Shown here piece after piece: positions 51,277 through 59,986 of a stretch of 64,000 nucleotides of DNA. The DNA comes from Streptomyces sp. NBC_01214 (GTDB lineage: Bacteria; Actinomycetota; Actinomycetes; Streptomycetales; Streptomycetaceae), in assembly GCF_026340975.1 (NCBI RefSeq), contig NZ_JAPEOS010000002.1:700501-764500 (forward strand), given 5' to 3'. The notes under the pieces were generated by a model. It had not been told where the DNA came from, searched no databases, and saw only the letters and a program-made list of their open reading frames with translations. How positions within the stretch are numbered: the stretch's first letter is position 1; the number at the start of each line of letters is the position of its first letter. The translations under genes were made by a program, and so were the position numbers.

Positions 51277-52056
51277 ATGTCCATGCAGATCTTCGGCGTG
51301 GACATCGGCGGAACCGGGATCAAGGGCGCTCCCGTGGACCTGGAGCGCGGCGACCTGGTTCAGGAGCGCCACAAAGTACTGACACCGCAGCCGGCCACCC
51401 CCGAGGGGGTGGCCGGCTGCGTCGGCGAGGTGGTGCGCCACTTCGAGTGGGACGGGCCGCTCGGGGTCACCTTCCCGGGCGTGGTCACGGGCGGCGTCAT
51501 CCGATCGGCGGCCAACATGGACAAGTCCTGGATCGGCGTCGACGCGGCGTCGCTGATCGCGCGCGAGCTGGGCGGCATGCCGGTCACGGTGCTGAACGAC
51601 GCGGACGCGGCGGGCGTCGCCGAGATGACGTACGGGGCCGGGCGCGGGCGGCAGGGCACCGTCCTCCTGCTCACCCTGGGGACGGGCATCGGGAGCGCCC
51701 TGTTCACGGACGGGCGGCTGGTTGCGAACTCGGAGCTCGGACACCTGGAGCTGAAGGGCCACGACGCGGAGACGCGGGCGTCGGTGAAGGCGAAGGAGGA
51801 CCACGACCTCACGTGGGAGCGCTGGGCGCACCGCGTGCAGAGGTACCTCCAGCACGTGGAGATGCTGTTCTCCCCGGACCTCTTCATCATCGGTGGCGGG
51901 GTCAGCCGCAAGCCGGAGAAGTTCCTGCCGCTGATCGAGGGCGTGCGGGCCGAGATCGTCCCGGCGACGCTGCAGAACAACGCGGGCATCGTGGGAGCGG
52001 CGATGGCGGCGAAGGCGGCGAAGCCGGTGAAGGCAGTGAAGGCGGCGAAGAAGTAG
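51277..52056 (+). CDS. ppgK: Polyphosphate glucokinase
   Basis: The 259-residue ROK-family kinase uses polyphosphate or ATP to phosphorylate glucose. Visible: FGVDIGGTGIKG, VTFPGVV, VLNDADAAGVAEM and LTLGTGIGSALF. ATG at 51277 lies 15 bases after the ispH stop. The tail is an Ala/Lys repeat (MAAKAAKPVKAVKAAKK). Confidence 0.94.
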   Translation: MSMQIFGVDIGGTGIKGAPVDLERGDLVQERHKVLTPQPATPEGVAGCVGEVVRHFEWDGPLGVTFPGVVTGGVIRSAANMDKSWIGVDAASLIARELGGMPVTVLNDADAAGVAEMTYGAGRGRQGTVLLLTLGTGIGSALFTDGRLVANSELGHLELKGHDAETRASVKAKEDHDLTWERWAHRVQRYLQHVEMLFSPDLFIIGGGVSRKPEKFLPLIEGVRAEIVPATLQNNAGIVGAAMAAKAAKPVKAVKAAKK

Positions 52057-52065
52057 GGGGCCGGT

Positions 52066-52587
52066 TCACTGGGTGAGGCGGCGGGGCACCCGCCGCCTGC
52101 CGATCAGCACGGCCTTGCGCACGACGGCGATCAGCGCGGCGACCAGCGTCCCGGCGTACAGCCAGCCGGCGTGCAGGGACAGCGCGGACACCAGCCCCAT
52201 CAGCTGCCCGCCGATGCCGCCGGAGCCGCCCGAGATGGGCCACACTCCGGCGGCGAAGGCGATGGGCACGCCGATCGGTGCGGTGATCAGGTCGGCGGGC
52301 CGTACCCAGAGCGCGGTGGCGGCCGCGACGGGCAGGAAGAGCAGCCCGTAGACGAACAGCGAGGAACCGAACAGCAGCCAGCAGATCCCGCCCACCAGCA
52401 CCATGGCGGCGCACGCGAACAGCCCGCCGCCGAGCCCGGTCAGCCGGGGCCGGGGCATCCGCCGCGCGAGCGCGGAACGCCGCGGACCGCCGCCGGCCTG
52501 GGCGGGCACCGCGGCGGGCCGGGGCCCCTGGCGCTGGGCCGGCGGTCGCTGCTGGTGAGGGGCCGATCGCGTCCTGTATTGCTCCAC
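52066..52587 (-). CDS. DUF6542-type membrane protein
   Basis: The roughly 173-residue protein has a basic Arg/Gln/Pro N-terminal tail (to about 48) and four hydrophobic segments (GGLFACAAMVLVGGICWLLFG, LFVYGLLFLPVAAATALWV, LITAPIGVPIAFAAGVWPI, LHAGWLYAGTLVAALIAVV). It ends RRRVPRRLTQ. The GTG at 52587 is chosen; the true start is uncertain because the reverse frame stays open to 52650. Stop is 10 bases from the convergent ppgK stop. The named family is from memory. Confidence 0.72.
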   Translation of the reverse strand: MEQYRTRSAPHQQRPPAQRQGPRPAAVPAQAGGGPRRSALARRMPRPRLTGLGGGLFACAAMVLVGGICWLLFGSSLFVYGLLFLPVAAATALWVRPADLITAPIGVPIAFAAGVWPISGGSGGIGGQLMGLVSALSLHAGWLYAGTLVAALIAVVRKAVLIGRRRVPRRLTQ

Positions 52588-52722
52588 CCCACCAAAGTAG
52601 GCGGGGAGCGGGTCGGATCGGGCCCCGGACACGCGTACATCCACCGCCACTCATCGGAAAGTAAACTGTCCGGTGGCCCACTCCCGGGCCGCCGCCCCCT
52701 CCAGCTACGGGAAGTCGCCAAC

Positions 52723-53811
<1,089 letters not shown>

Positions 53812-53856
53812 CGCATCACGTAGCGCCACGTCGCTGATCCGGCAACGTGCAGTTCA

Positions 53857-53890
53857 GAAGGGGTCGACTCCTCCGGGAGTCGGCCCCTTC
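53857..53890 (+). terminator. Terminator of ychF
   Basis: GAAGGGGTCGACTCC (53857-53871) and GGAGTCGGCCCCTTC with a CCG loop pair over about 15 bp with one T-G wobble, followed by TTC. It ends ychF transcription. Confidence 0.7.
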
Positions 53891-53943
53891 TTCGTCACCG
53901 TGCTGGATGGGCGCTGGATATTCTGACGCCGGGTCAGCCGGCA

Positions 53944-54207
53944 TCAGGTGTCGTAGACGGTGGAGCGGTGTCCGACGTGCACGACCCACACCACCAGCTC
54001 TCCGTTGTCGATCGTGTAGACGACGCGGTAGTCGCCGACCCGTAGGCGACGGCGGTCGGGCTGTGACACGAGTGCGATGGTGTCGAAACCGAGGGGATCG
54101 CTCTCCAGCTCGGTCAGCTTGGCCAGGATGCGCAGCGCCATATCGCGAGGGATCTTCCGAAGTTCGGCCTGCGCCTCTGGGCGGAAGACGGTTCGGTACT
54201 CACTCAC
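53944..54207 (-). CDS. RelE/ParE-family toxin
   Basis: The 87-residue RelE/ParE-fold toxin starts at GTG. Family features: YRTVFRPEAQAELRKIPRDMALRILAKLTELESDPLG, then RLRVGDYRVVYTIDNGELVVWVVHVGHRSTVYDT, in which RVVY and HVGHR are the ribosome-dependent RNase positions of RelE. Its start overlaps the antitoxin stop by 8 bases (54200-54207), so translation is coupled. Confidence 0.92.
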   Translation of the reverse strand: MSEYRTVFRPEAQAELRKIPRDMALRILAKLTELESDPLGFDTIALVSQPDRRRLRVGDYRVVYTIDNGELVVWVVHVGHRSTVYDT

Positions 54208-54469
54208 TGCGCGCCAGCGTCTCCCTCATGATGTCCTCGATCGGGATGCCGGGTGCTGGGTTGGCCATGCGCTCGTCGATGATCCGATTGATCTCGCGCT
54301 CTTCCCATTCCTGGTACTTGCGCAGTACCTCGATGGAGACGACGGCGGCGACTTCCTTGCCCCGGCGCGTGATCACCGTGGGTACGTCGTCGCGATCGGC
54401 GCGCTCCACGACCTCGGCGAGGTGAGCACGCACATCGCGGATGGACTCAATGGGCAGCGGCCGCGTCAT
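54200..54469 (-). CDS. Phd/YefM-family antitoxin
   Basis: The 89-residue antitoxin has the Phd/YefM N-terminal domain: IESIRDVRAHLAEVVERADRDDVPTVITRRGKEVAAVVSIEVLRKYQEWEE, and a C-terminal helix (IMRETLARSE) for toxin binding. Start ATG at 54469 begins MTRPLP. Upstream of the toxin, as usual for a type II module with autoregulation. Confidence 0.92.
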   Translation of the reverse strand: MTRPLPIESIRDVRAHLAEVVERADRDDVPTVITRRGKEVAAVVSIEVLRKYQEWEEREINRIIDERMANPAPGIPIEDIMRETLARSE

Positions 54470-54540
54470 GCGCCCAAGGGTACCGAGTGTCCCATGTGTA
54501 CACAACGCGTCGCGGGTGGCCGGCGTTCGTCGCGCTCGTG

Positions 54541-54573
54541 CGTGCTGGATGTTGGGATTGCGCTGGGACGTGG
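54541..54573. repeat. CGTGCTGG-AT-GCGCTGG motif, middle copy
   Basis: CGTGCTGGATGTTGGGATTG then CGCTGGGACGTGG. Similar elements occur at 53899-53923 (CGTGCTGGATGGGCGCTGG) and 55856-55879 (CGTGCTGGGATGGCGCTGGG). All three lie outside clear coding sequence in the inserted-looking segment. Confidence 0.5.
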
Positions 54574-54700
54574 ATGGGCCTGCACTTCGGTGAGCGGCTG
54601 AACCGTGGGACGGTGGCTGCTGGTTCTGGCGAAGTGATCGGCACTGCTAGACGATTCTCGTGAGAGCACAGCAAGGCGATCCCGGTCGACATCTCATCAC

Positions 54701-55073
54701 GTGGGCGACGGGCAGCTGAGGGGCATCGGCGCCGCCGGCACGGGTGCGAAGAAGGATCCGAAGTACGTCACCGGACTTCCAAGCCGCCGTTACGGAGGCG
54801 GTCGCAGACAACCAGGACGCCCACAACGCGATGGCCGACTACTTCTTCACCGACGGGCCGGCCATCAACTCGATCATCATCGCTCTCGCGGACGCCTTCT
54901 ACGAAGCAGCAGTCGATCAGCAGGTGGACGCTTGGCTCGGAGTCTCAAGGAGGCGCCGAGCCGCAAGTCGAACGGTCCGGCTGGTGGTCTACCGGCCGGG
55001 GCGTGTCACCGCCCGCAGCAGGGCGTCCCCGGCACACCTCAGCATTTTGATGTCATTTTCGCGACTCGATTGA
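54701..55073 (+). pseudogene. Frameshifted small gene remnant
   Basis: Two forward frames join into plausible protein. In one frame VGDGQLRGIGAAGTGAKKDPKYVT, then from about 54765 the other frame continues SPDFQAAVTEAVADNQDAHNAMADYFFTDGPAINSIIIALADAFYEAAVDQQVDAWLG. After about 54945 neither frame looks coding. No promoter or RBS is clear. I do not recognise the family. The whole 54470-55111 interval has no other gene. Confidence 0.4.
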
Positions 55074-55077
55074 TATC
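55047..55077 (+). promoter_or_regulatory. Promoter and operator of the vapBC-type pair
   Basis: TTGATG (55047-55052) and TGATAT (55071-55076), 18 bases apart, fit a sigma-70-like promoter. The same bases form an inverted repeat, GATGTCA (55049-55055) and TGATATC (55071-55077), with one mismatch, the expected layout for autorepression by an antitoxin. Confidence 0.6.
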
Positions 55078-55111
55078 GTTGTTGGGTCGTCGGGCTGTGA
55101 AGGGGTAACTG

Positions 55112-55363
55112 ATGGCCAGGACTGTGATCGATCTGGACGAAGAGATCGTCGAGCAGGCGATGCGGGTGTATGGCGTGAAGACCAAGGCCGCCGCAGTGCG
55201 GGCGGCCATGGAGGAGGGGGTGAAGCTACGGCTGCGCCGGGAGCTGTTCGACGCCATGGATGACGGTGAGTTCGAGGATGTGTTCGCGGAGATCCGCTCG
55301 CAGACGGGGCCGCGGAATCCGGACGGCTCCCTGAAGCGCGAAGGTGGAGCCTCGGCAGCGTGA
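55112..55363 (+). CDS. VapB-type antitoxin
   Basis: The 83-residue antitoxin has an N-terminal ribbon-helix-helix-like region ARTVIDLDEEIVEQAMRVYGVKTKAAAVRAAMEEGVKLRLRRELFDAM and an acidic C-terminal tail (DDGEFEDVFAEIRSQTGPRN) that should block the PIN nuclease. Overlaps the toxin start by 4 bases (GTGA at 55360-55363). Confidence 0.9.
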   Translation: MARTVIDLDEEIVEQAMRVYGVKTKAAAVRAAMEEGVKLRLRRELFDAMDDGEFEDVFAEIRSQTGPRNPDGSLKREGGASAA

Positions 55364-55776
55364 AGGGGCGCTACCTGATCGACAAGTCCGCGCTGGCCCG
55401 CCTGGGCAAACCGGCGGTGCGGGCGCGGCTGGAAGCGCTGGACCGCGATGGGCTTCTGGCGGTGTGCGCTCCGACCGAGTACGAGGTTCTGTACTCGGCG
55501 CGCGGCAGGCCCGAGGCGCTACGGCTGCGCACCCTGCTTCGTGGGTTCGACTACCTGCCCTGCAACGACGAAGAGTTCGAGCGGGCGCTCGAGATCCAGG
55601 CCCTGGCCCTGAACGCCGGCTTTCACCGGGCGCTGTCGCTGGCCGACGTCCTCATCGCGGCAATCGCCGAGCGACATCGGGCCACGGTCCTGCACTACGA
55701 CGGCGACTTCGACATGATCGCTTCGGTGAGTGGTCTGCAAGCCGAGTGGGTCGTGGAGCCAGGCACGGCCGATTGA
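55360..55776 (+). CDS. VapC-type PIN-domain ribonuclease toxin
   Basis: The 138-residue PIN nuclease has catalytic acids: D8 in YLIDKSAL, E in TEYEVLYSA, D in LSLADVLIAAIA, and D residues in HYDGDFDMIA. These cleave RNA with Mg or Mn. Start GTG overlaps the antitoxin stop. Together with the upstream antitoxin it forms a type II TA module. Confidence 0.92.
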   Translation: MKGRYLIDKSALARLGKPAVRARLEALDRDGLLAVCAPTEYEVLYSARGRPEALRLRTLLRGFDYLPCNDEEFERALEIQALALNAGFHRALSLADVLIAAIAERHRATVLHYDGDFDMIASVSGLQAEWVVEPGTAD

Positions 55777-55907
55777 GTCGGAAACGCGCACCGGAGCTCG
55801 CAGGCGTTGTGTAGCGTCCTTGGCGTCGGATCTTCTTGTACTTTGTCGAAAATCCCGTGCTGGGATGGCGCTGGGATGTGCCCACATATTCGCAGGTCAG
55901 AGTCGTT

Positions 55908-55930
55908 GTGGTGGAGTTCCGCTTCAACGT
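55908..55930 (+). repeat. Direct repeat, copy 2 (duplicate of ychF 3' end)
   Basis: GTGGTGGAGTTCCGCTTCAA then CGT; 22 of 23 bases equal those at 53785-53807. It lies downstream of the second TA module, outside any gene in its orientation. The segment between the copies is 2.1 kb. Confidence 0.85.
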
Positions 55931-56250
55931 TTCGTACTTTCGGCGAAGGGTCGTCTGACCTGCGACGGAGTGGCTCCCGCGTGTGTGCCGAAGTGGGCCA
56001 GGGCGAAGCAGTAGGCGCCGCCGGAGTAGCAGACCTCGCTGGCCAGGAGCAGGTCGCCGATGCGCTCGCGGAACGATTCCAGTTCGGCGTCGGTGATGGT
56101 GGTGGCGTCGGCGATCGGGTGCCGGGCGAAGCGTTTGGCGTGCGGTCACCCCGGCCGCAGGACGCGTGCGCCGTTCCTTTCGAGGTGGCGCGGGTGGTCC
56201 GAGTCCTTCCTCGTGCCGTGGCCGGTCGTCTCGGGGTGTTGGAACGACAT
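55924..56250 (-). pseudogene. Small gene broken by an in-frame stop
   Basis: The minus strand reads MSFQHPETTGHGTRKDSDHP and on to RPG, then TGA at 56148-56146, then the same frame continues HAKRFARHPIADATTITDAELESF, RERIGDLLLASEVCYSGGAYCFALAHFGTHAG, and ends at a TGA at 55926-55924. The sense of the second half is strongly protein-like, so this seems a decayed gene (or a read-through case). I do not recognise the family. Its 3' end overlaps the ychF-derived repeat. Confidence 0.5.
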
Positions 56251-56253
56251 CGG

Positions 56254-56985
56254 TCATCTCTCCGGGTCCAGGTCGCTACGGTCGATCCAGGTGGGAGCGA
56301 CGAAGACGTTGTCGTCGACGGGGGCTTCGGAGGCTTCCAGCAGGGACCAGGTGCGGGACTCTTCGACGAGATGCTCCCAGGGGGCGGTCCAGTCGAGTTC
56401 CCAGTCCAGGGCGGTGCCGCAGACGTCGTACGAGCGGCCGGCGTCCACCCGCCAGAACGGGGAGTAGAGGATCACCTGGGCGTGGTCGGCCAGGTCGTCG
56501 ATGAGCGCGGTGAAGTGGGCCGAAGGCCAGCCGGGGCCGTCATCCGCAGTGGTGGCTCGTAGGCGCGCGGTGAGCGGGGGGACGACGGGGGTGCGGGCGC
56601 CGAGTTCGGTGAGGGCCCAACGGATGCCGACGGGCTCGGTCCAGTCCGGTGGGGTCGCCCGTTCCAGGCAGGCGCGGTAGGCGCGGCGCAGGGGCTCCAC
56701 GGCATCGTCGATCTCCAGGTTCGCCAGGGCGATCGCCGCCCATTCCCTGACGGTGGGCTCGTCGTCGTCCAGGAGGGCGATCAGGGTGGGGCCGCAGCGG
56801 GGATCCGCGACCGCTTCGAAGACTTCGATGGCGGTCAGTCGGCCGAAGCGGCCCAGGGCGGGCAGTCCATCGGTGATCGGGAGGGTCGCGTCACGGCCGA
56901 TGCCGATCAGCCGCGCGCGAGCGCCGTACGAGGCGTCGTCGTCACCGTCGAGCCGTTGGACGAGGGCCTCGATGGGGGAGGTCAT
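56254..56985 (-). CDS. HEAT-repeat-type protein
   Basis: The 243-residue protein has an N-terminal helical-repeat region: IEALVQRLDGDDDASYGARARLIGIGRDATLPITDGLPALGRFGRLTAIEVFEAVADPRCGPTLIALLDDDEPTVREWAAIALANLEIDDAVEPLRRAYRACLE. A C-terminal part (AHFTALIDDLADHAQVILYSPFWRVD...) is not recognised. Its start overlaps the stop of the CPCC gene by 4 bases (ATGA), so the two form an operon and may act together. Confidence 0.78.
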   Translation of the reverse strand: MTSPIEALVQRLDGDDDASYGARARLIGIGRDATLPITDGLPALGRFGRLTAIEVFEAVADPRCGPTLIALLDDDEPTVREWAAIALANLEIDDAVEPLRRAYRACLERATPPDWTEPVGIRWALTELGARTPVVPPLTARLRATTADDGPGWPSAHFTALIDDLADHAQVILYSPFWRVDAGRSYDVCGTALDWELDWTAPWEHLVEESRTWSLLEASEAPVDDNVFVAPTWIDRSDLDPER

Positions 56986-57371
56986 GGTGCTGCCGGGTGG
57001 TCGCGGCGCCAGAAGGTGGGGAGCCACCAGATGAGGACCGAGCGGTCGTCGGGCCACGGGGTGTGTTCGTCCGCGTCCCAGTCCTCGAAGGAGTCGCGCG
57101 TCAGGTCGATGGGGCGCCACGCGGGATCGAGCGGCTCGTCCTCGGCCGGAGGGCGGACGTACTGACGTCCGTGCTGGTCGCAGGCGCCGAAGTCCTGGTA
57201 GTTGAGCTGGGCCTCGATCAGGGAGATCCTGTTCGCTCCGCCGGACATGGTCGGCCAGCGGAACTGGACCCCGTCGTCCTCCCAGAAGCAGACGGGGCAG
57301 ATCTCGTAGGAGCCGGGCATGGCGTCGAGCACGCGTTGCCCGCAGCAGGGACAGGGGTAGGAGCCGCTCAC
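56982..57371 (-). CDS. CPCC-family cysteine-rich protein
   Basis: The 129-residue protein starts at GTG with SGSYPCPCCGQRVLDAMPGSYEICPVCFWEDDGVQFR, which has the CPCC signature, with two CxxC-type pairs likely binding zinc. The rest reads as a compact domain ending LIWWLPTFWRR. CPCC proteins are frequent in immunity or toxin-linked contexts. First gene of a two-gene operon with the HEAT protein. Confidence 0.85.
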   Translation of the reverse strand: MSGSYPCPCCGQRVLDAMPGSYEICPVCFWEDDGVQFRWPTMSGGANRISLIEAQLNYQDFGACDQHGRQYVRPPAEDEPLDPAWRPIDLTRDSFEDWDADEHTPWPDDRSVLIWWLPTFWRRDHPAAP

Positions 57372-57435
57372 CTGCGCAGTCTCGTTGCAGGTCCCGCCGT
57401 CGTGCCATGGATTTCTCTGCCTCGGCGTACCCGAC

Positions 57436-57467
57436 CAGTCCGCAGTCAGTCCGCAGTCAGTCCGTAG
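57436..57467. repeat. Short 11-bp tandem repeat
   Basis: CAGTCCGCAGT occurs twice in tandem (57436-57446, 57447-57457), followed by a partial third copy CAGTCCGTAGG. Non-coding, upstream of the Crp/Fnr gene. Confidence 0.6.
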
Positions 57468-57604
57468 GCATTCCGCTTCAAGGTCTGGGTGGATGCAATG
57501 GCGCTTCCCTGAGGTGGCCTTCCGGGCGCGGGCGGGTGCATTCGGCGGGGGAGGGCCTAGCCTGGGCGGGCGCGGGACGTGGGTGCGGCGGGCGGAGGGT
57601 GGAC

Positions 57605-58357
57605 GTGGGGCCGGGGGAGCAGTGGGAATGGCCGGGTCGGAGCCTGCTCGGGGTGTTGTCCGCCCCCGCGCGGGCGGAATTGCTCGGGCTGGGTTCGGAG
57701 TTGACGCTCGGCTCCGGCGGCGTGCTGCTCACCGAGGGCGCCACCGATCGGCATCTGTACGTGATCCTCAGGGGGTTCGCCAAGGTCACCGCGACCGTCG
57801 AGAACGGGCAGGAGTCGCTGCTCGCCGTTCGGGTCGGCGGGGACAGCGTGGGCGAGATGGCCGCCCTCGACGGTGCGCCGCGGTCGGCCGGGGTGGTGGC
57901 CTGCGGGCCGTTGCGGGCGCGGGTGATCGGGCCCGGGGCCCTGCATGGGCTCATGCTGCGGCGGCCCGAGGTCGCGATGGCGCTGACCCGGATCGTGGCC
58001 GACCGGCTGCGCTGGGCCAACCGGCGGCGGCTGGAGTTCCGCGGGTATCCGGTCAAGGTGCGCCTCGCGCGGCTGCTGGTGGAGCTCGCCGTGGCGTACG
58101 GGCGGCCCGAGGCGGGTGGTGGCCATGTGATCGGCTTCCAGCTCACCCAGCCCGAACTCGCCGCGCTCACCGGCGCCGCGGAGACCACCGTGCACAAGGG
58201 GCTGCGCGAGCTGCGGGACGAGGGGCTGCTCGGCACCGGATACCGGACGACCACCGTGCACGACCTGGCCCGGCTCGCCCGGGTGGCCGAACTCGCCGAG
58301 CCCGTGGCGCCGCCCGCCCCGCGCCGGCCCCCGGGGTCAGCCGAGCAGGGGTCGTAA
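57605..58357 (+). CDS. Crp/Fnr-family regulator with cyclic-nucleotide-type domain
   Basis: The 250-residue regulator has a cNMP-binding fold (LLTEGATDRHLYVILRGFAKVTATVENGQESLLAVRVGGDSVGEMAALDGAPRSAGVVA), in which the GDSVGEMAAL-x-x-x-P-R-S segment corresponds to the phosphate-binding cassette, then a Crp-type HTH (LTQPELAALTGAAETTVHKGLRELRDEGLL). It should sense a nucleotide or a related signal. Start GTG at 57605 follows GGAGGGTGGAC. It converges with the PycTM-like gene, with a 21-base overlap of their 3' ends (58337-58357). Confidence 0.88.
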   Translation: MGPGEQWEWPGRSLLGVLSAPARAELLGLGSELTLGSGGVLLTEGATDRHLYVILRGFAKVTATVENGQESLLAVRVGGDSVGEMAALDGAPRSAGVVACGPLRARVIGPGALHGLMLRRPEVAMALTRIVADRLRWANRRRLEFRGYPVKVRLARLLVELAVAYGRPEAGGGHVIGFQLTQPELAALTGAAETTVHKGLRELRDEGLLGTGYRTTTVHDLARLARVAELAEPVAPPAPRRPPGSAEQGS

Positions 58358-58876
58358 CAGCAGGCACAGGCCGGCGGTGGTGCCCATCACCGCGGTGCAC
58401 ACCACGGCGGCGGTGACGCAGCGGTACTTCCGCAGGGCCACGGCGGAGAGGAAGCGGATCATCGCGTGCAGCTGCCGCTCGTCCTCGGCGGTGGTGGTGG
58501 ACGGCGACGGGTCCGAGGCGGCGGCCAGTCGCACGAAGCTGTAGTCGTTGGGGCCGGTGGGCCGCCAGATGCGCGGCCGGAGGGCCAGCGCGAGCGAGGC
58601 CGCGCCGCCGAAGAGGCCGCAGGCGAAGAGCACCAGCAGCACCCCCGCCAGGGCGCCGAGCAGGCCGCCGCGCCGCCAGCCGTCGAGCGCCGCCTCGCTC
58701 CACGAGCCCGCCGTCCCCACGAGTGCCGCCTGTACGGCGGAGAGGATGCCGGCCTTGGCGTCGGCGTGCTGGTGCGTCGTCTGCAGGACGGTCAGCATCG
58801 TGCGCGGGGCGGGGCCGGGCGCGTCCTCGGCGGAGGCGGGCGCCGCCGTGCGTGCGGTGGGCGGGGTGGATGTCAC
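58337..58876 (-). CDS. PycTM-like (DUF5706) transmembrane effector
   Basis: The 179-residue protein matches the DUF5706 pattern seen in Pycsar TM effectors: LTVLQTTHQHADAKAGILSAVQAALVGTAGS, a hydrophobic pair (GLLGALAGVLLVLFACGLFGGAASLAL), PNDYSFVRLAAA, DERQLHAMIRFLSAVALRKYRCVTAAVVCTAVMGTT. In Pycsar systems such proteins respond to a cyclic pyrimidine nucleotide and damage the membrane. The GTG at 58876 follows GGAGGTTCC. It is divergent from the cyclase-like gene, 287 bases away. Confidence 0.8.
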   Translation of the reverse strand: MTSTPPTARTAAPASAEDAPGPAPRTMLTVLQTTHQHADAKAGILSAVQAALVGTAGSWSEAALDGWRRGGLLGALAGVLLVLFACGLFGGAASLALALRPRIWRPTGPNDYSFVRLAAASDPSPSTTTAEDERQLHAMIRFLSAVALRKYRCVTAAVVCTAVMGTTAGLCLLLRPLLG

Positions 58877-59163
58877 GGAACCTCCAACGCGACTCGGATG
58901 GACTTCCATTGAGCCGCCCGCGCGCTGAGCGGACCAGGCACTTCTACGGGATCGGGCGACTACGCCGGATCCCGTATTTCCACGGGGTGCGAGTAGCTGG
59001 TTCCGGTGTACGACTGGCAGGGTGACCGGCGCTCCACGGGGGGTGGGCACTGGTCCGGGAGCGGCATGCCGCATCGCCCTGCATCTCGTAACTTCCTTGG
59101 TTCGCGAGTGAGTTGGAGGTGCGGCATGCTGTCCTTCCCGATGGCGCGGACGAGGAGGACGGG

Positions 59164-59733
59164 ATGTCCGTAGGTGCGATGGGTGTGTTCGACAGGCGGC
59201 TCCTGCTCGCCGTCGACGCGCGAGGTTACGGCAGCGCGGACACCGCGCGACAGCGCGAGATCCAGACGGTGTTGCCCCGGCTCCTCTCCGAGGCCGCCGA
59301 GGCCGCCGGGCTCGACCGGGCCTCCTGGGTACGGCAGGCAGGCGGGGATTCCGAGTTCGCCGTGCTGCCGGCCGGCTCCGACGAGCAGGCGCTCGTCGAG
59401 CCGTTCATGCGCCGCCTCGACGCAGGGCTGCGGGCCCACAACCGCGACCGGGTGCCCGGCGCGCGGGTCGCGCTGCGCGCTGCCGTGCACTTCGGTCCGG
59501 CGTCCGAGGCCCCCAACGGCTTCGTGGGCCCCGGCCCCGTCGAGGTGTCCCGGATCCTGGAGAGCGACCCCCTGCGCCGGGCCCTCGCCGCGGCCCCGGA
59601 CGCCGCGCTCGCCGTCGCGCTGACCGCGCCGGTCTTCACCGAGCTCGTCGCCCAGGGGTACACCAACTTCCGGCCGGAGGAGTTCCGCGAGGTCGTCGTC
59701 GGGGTACGACGTCCACGCGCTGGACCTCGGTGA
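59164..59733 (+). CDS. Class III nucleotidyl-cyclase-like protein (as sequenced, 189 aa; probably continues via a +1 shift to 59986)
   Basis: The domain reads LLLAVDARGYGSADTARQ ... WVRQAGGDSEFAVLP ... RVALRAAVHFGPAS ... GFVGPGPVEVSRILES, the class III cyclase layout with both metal Asp positions (D18 and D62). ATG at 59164 follows GAGGAGGACGGG. The ORF as sequenced ends in VGVRRPRAGPR. If one G of the GGGG run at 59701-59704 is skipped, the reading goes on YDVHALDLGDPGP, a Ser/Asp-rich linker (SDSVSDSASGSGSDTSTVSE), and ends TTNLYGTAINGNVVFGISK. The full product would be about 273 residues. I think the longer one is the real or ancestral gene. Confidence 0.78.
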   Translation: MSVGAMGVFDRRLLLAVDARGYGSADTARQREIQTVLPRLLSEAAEAAGLDRASWVRQAGGDSEFAVLPAGSDEQALVEPFMRRLDAGLRAHNRDRVPGARVALRAAVHFGPASEAPNGFVGPGPVEVSRILESDPLRRALAAAPDAALAVALTAPVFTELVAQGYTNFRPEEFREVVVGVRRPRAGPR

Positions 59734-59986
59734 CCCCGGCCCCACCTCCGGCCCCACCTCCGTCTCGGCCTCCAACTCAACCGCCGGATCTGATTCCGTT
59801 TCTGACTCCGCTTCTGGTTCCGGATCCGACACCAGCACTGTCTCTGAATCTAATAAGGGCCTTGGGCAGCCCTCCGGTTCGGATTCCGCTTCTACGGCGG
59901 CCGCCGCAGGCCGAGGCGACTCGGTCACCACCAACCTGTACGGAACCGCCATCAACGGGAACGTCGTCTTCGGCATCTCCAAGTGA
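59705..59986 (+). pseudogene. Out-of-frame C-terminal extension of the cyclase-like gene
   Basis: Frame +1 relative to the upstream gene stays open from 59624 to the TGA at 59984-59986 and has no usable start codon in 59705-59986. Its translation is sensible (linker then motif), so it is most likely the distal part of the same gene. The motif TTNLYGTAINGNVVFGI lies at 59927-59977. Confidence 0.6.
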
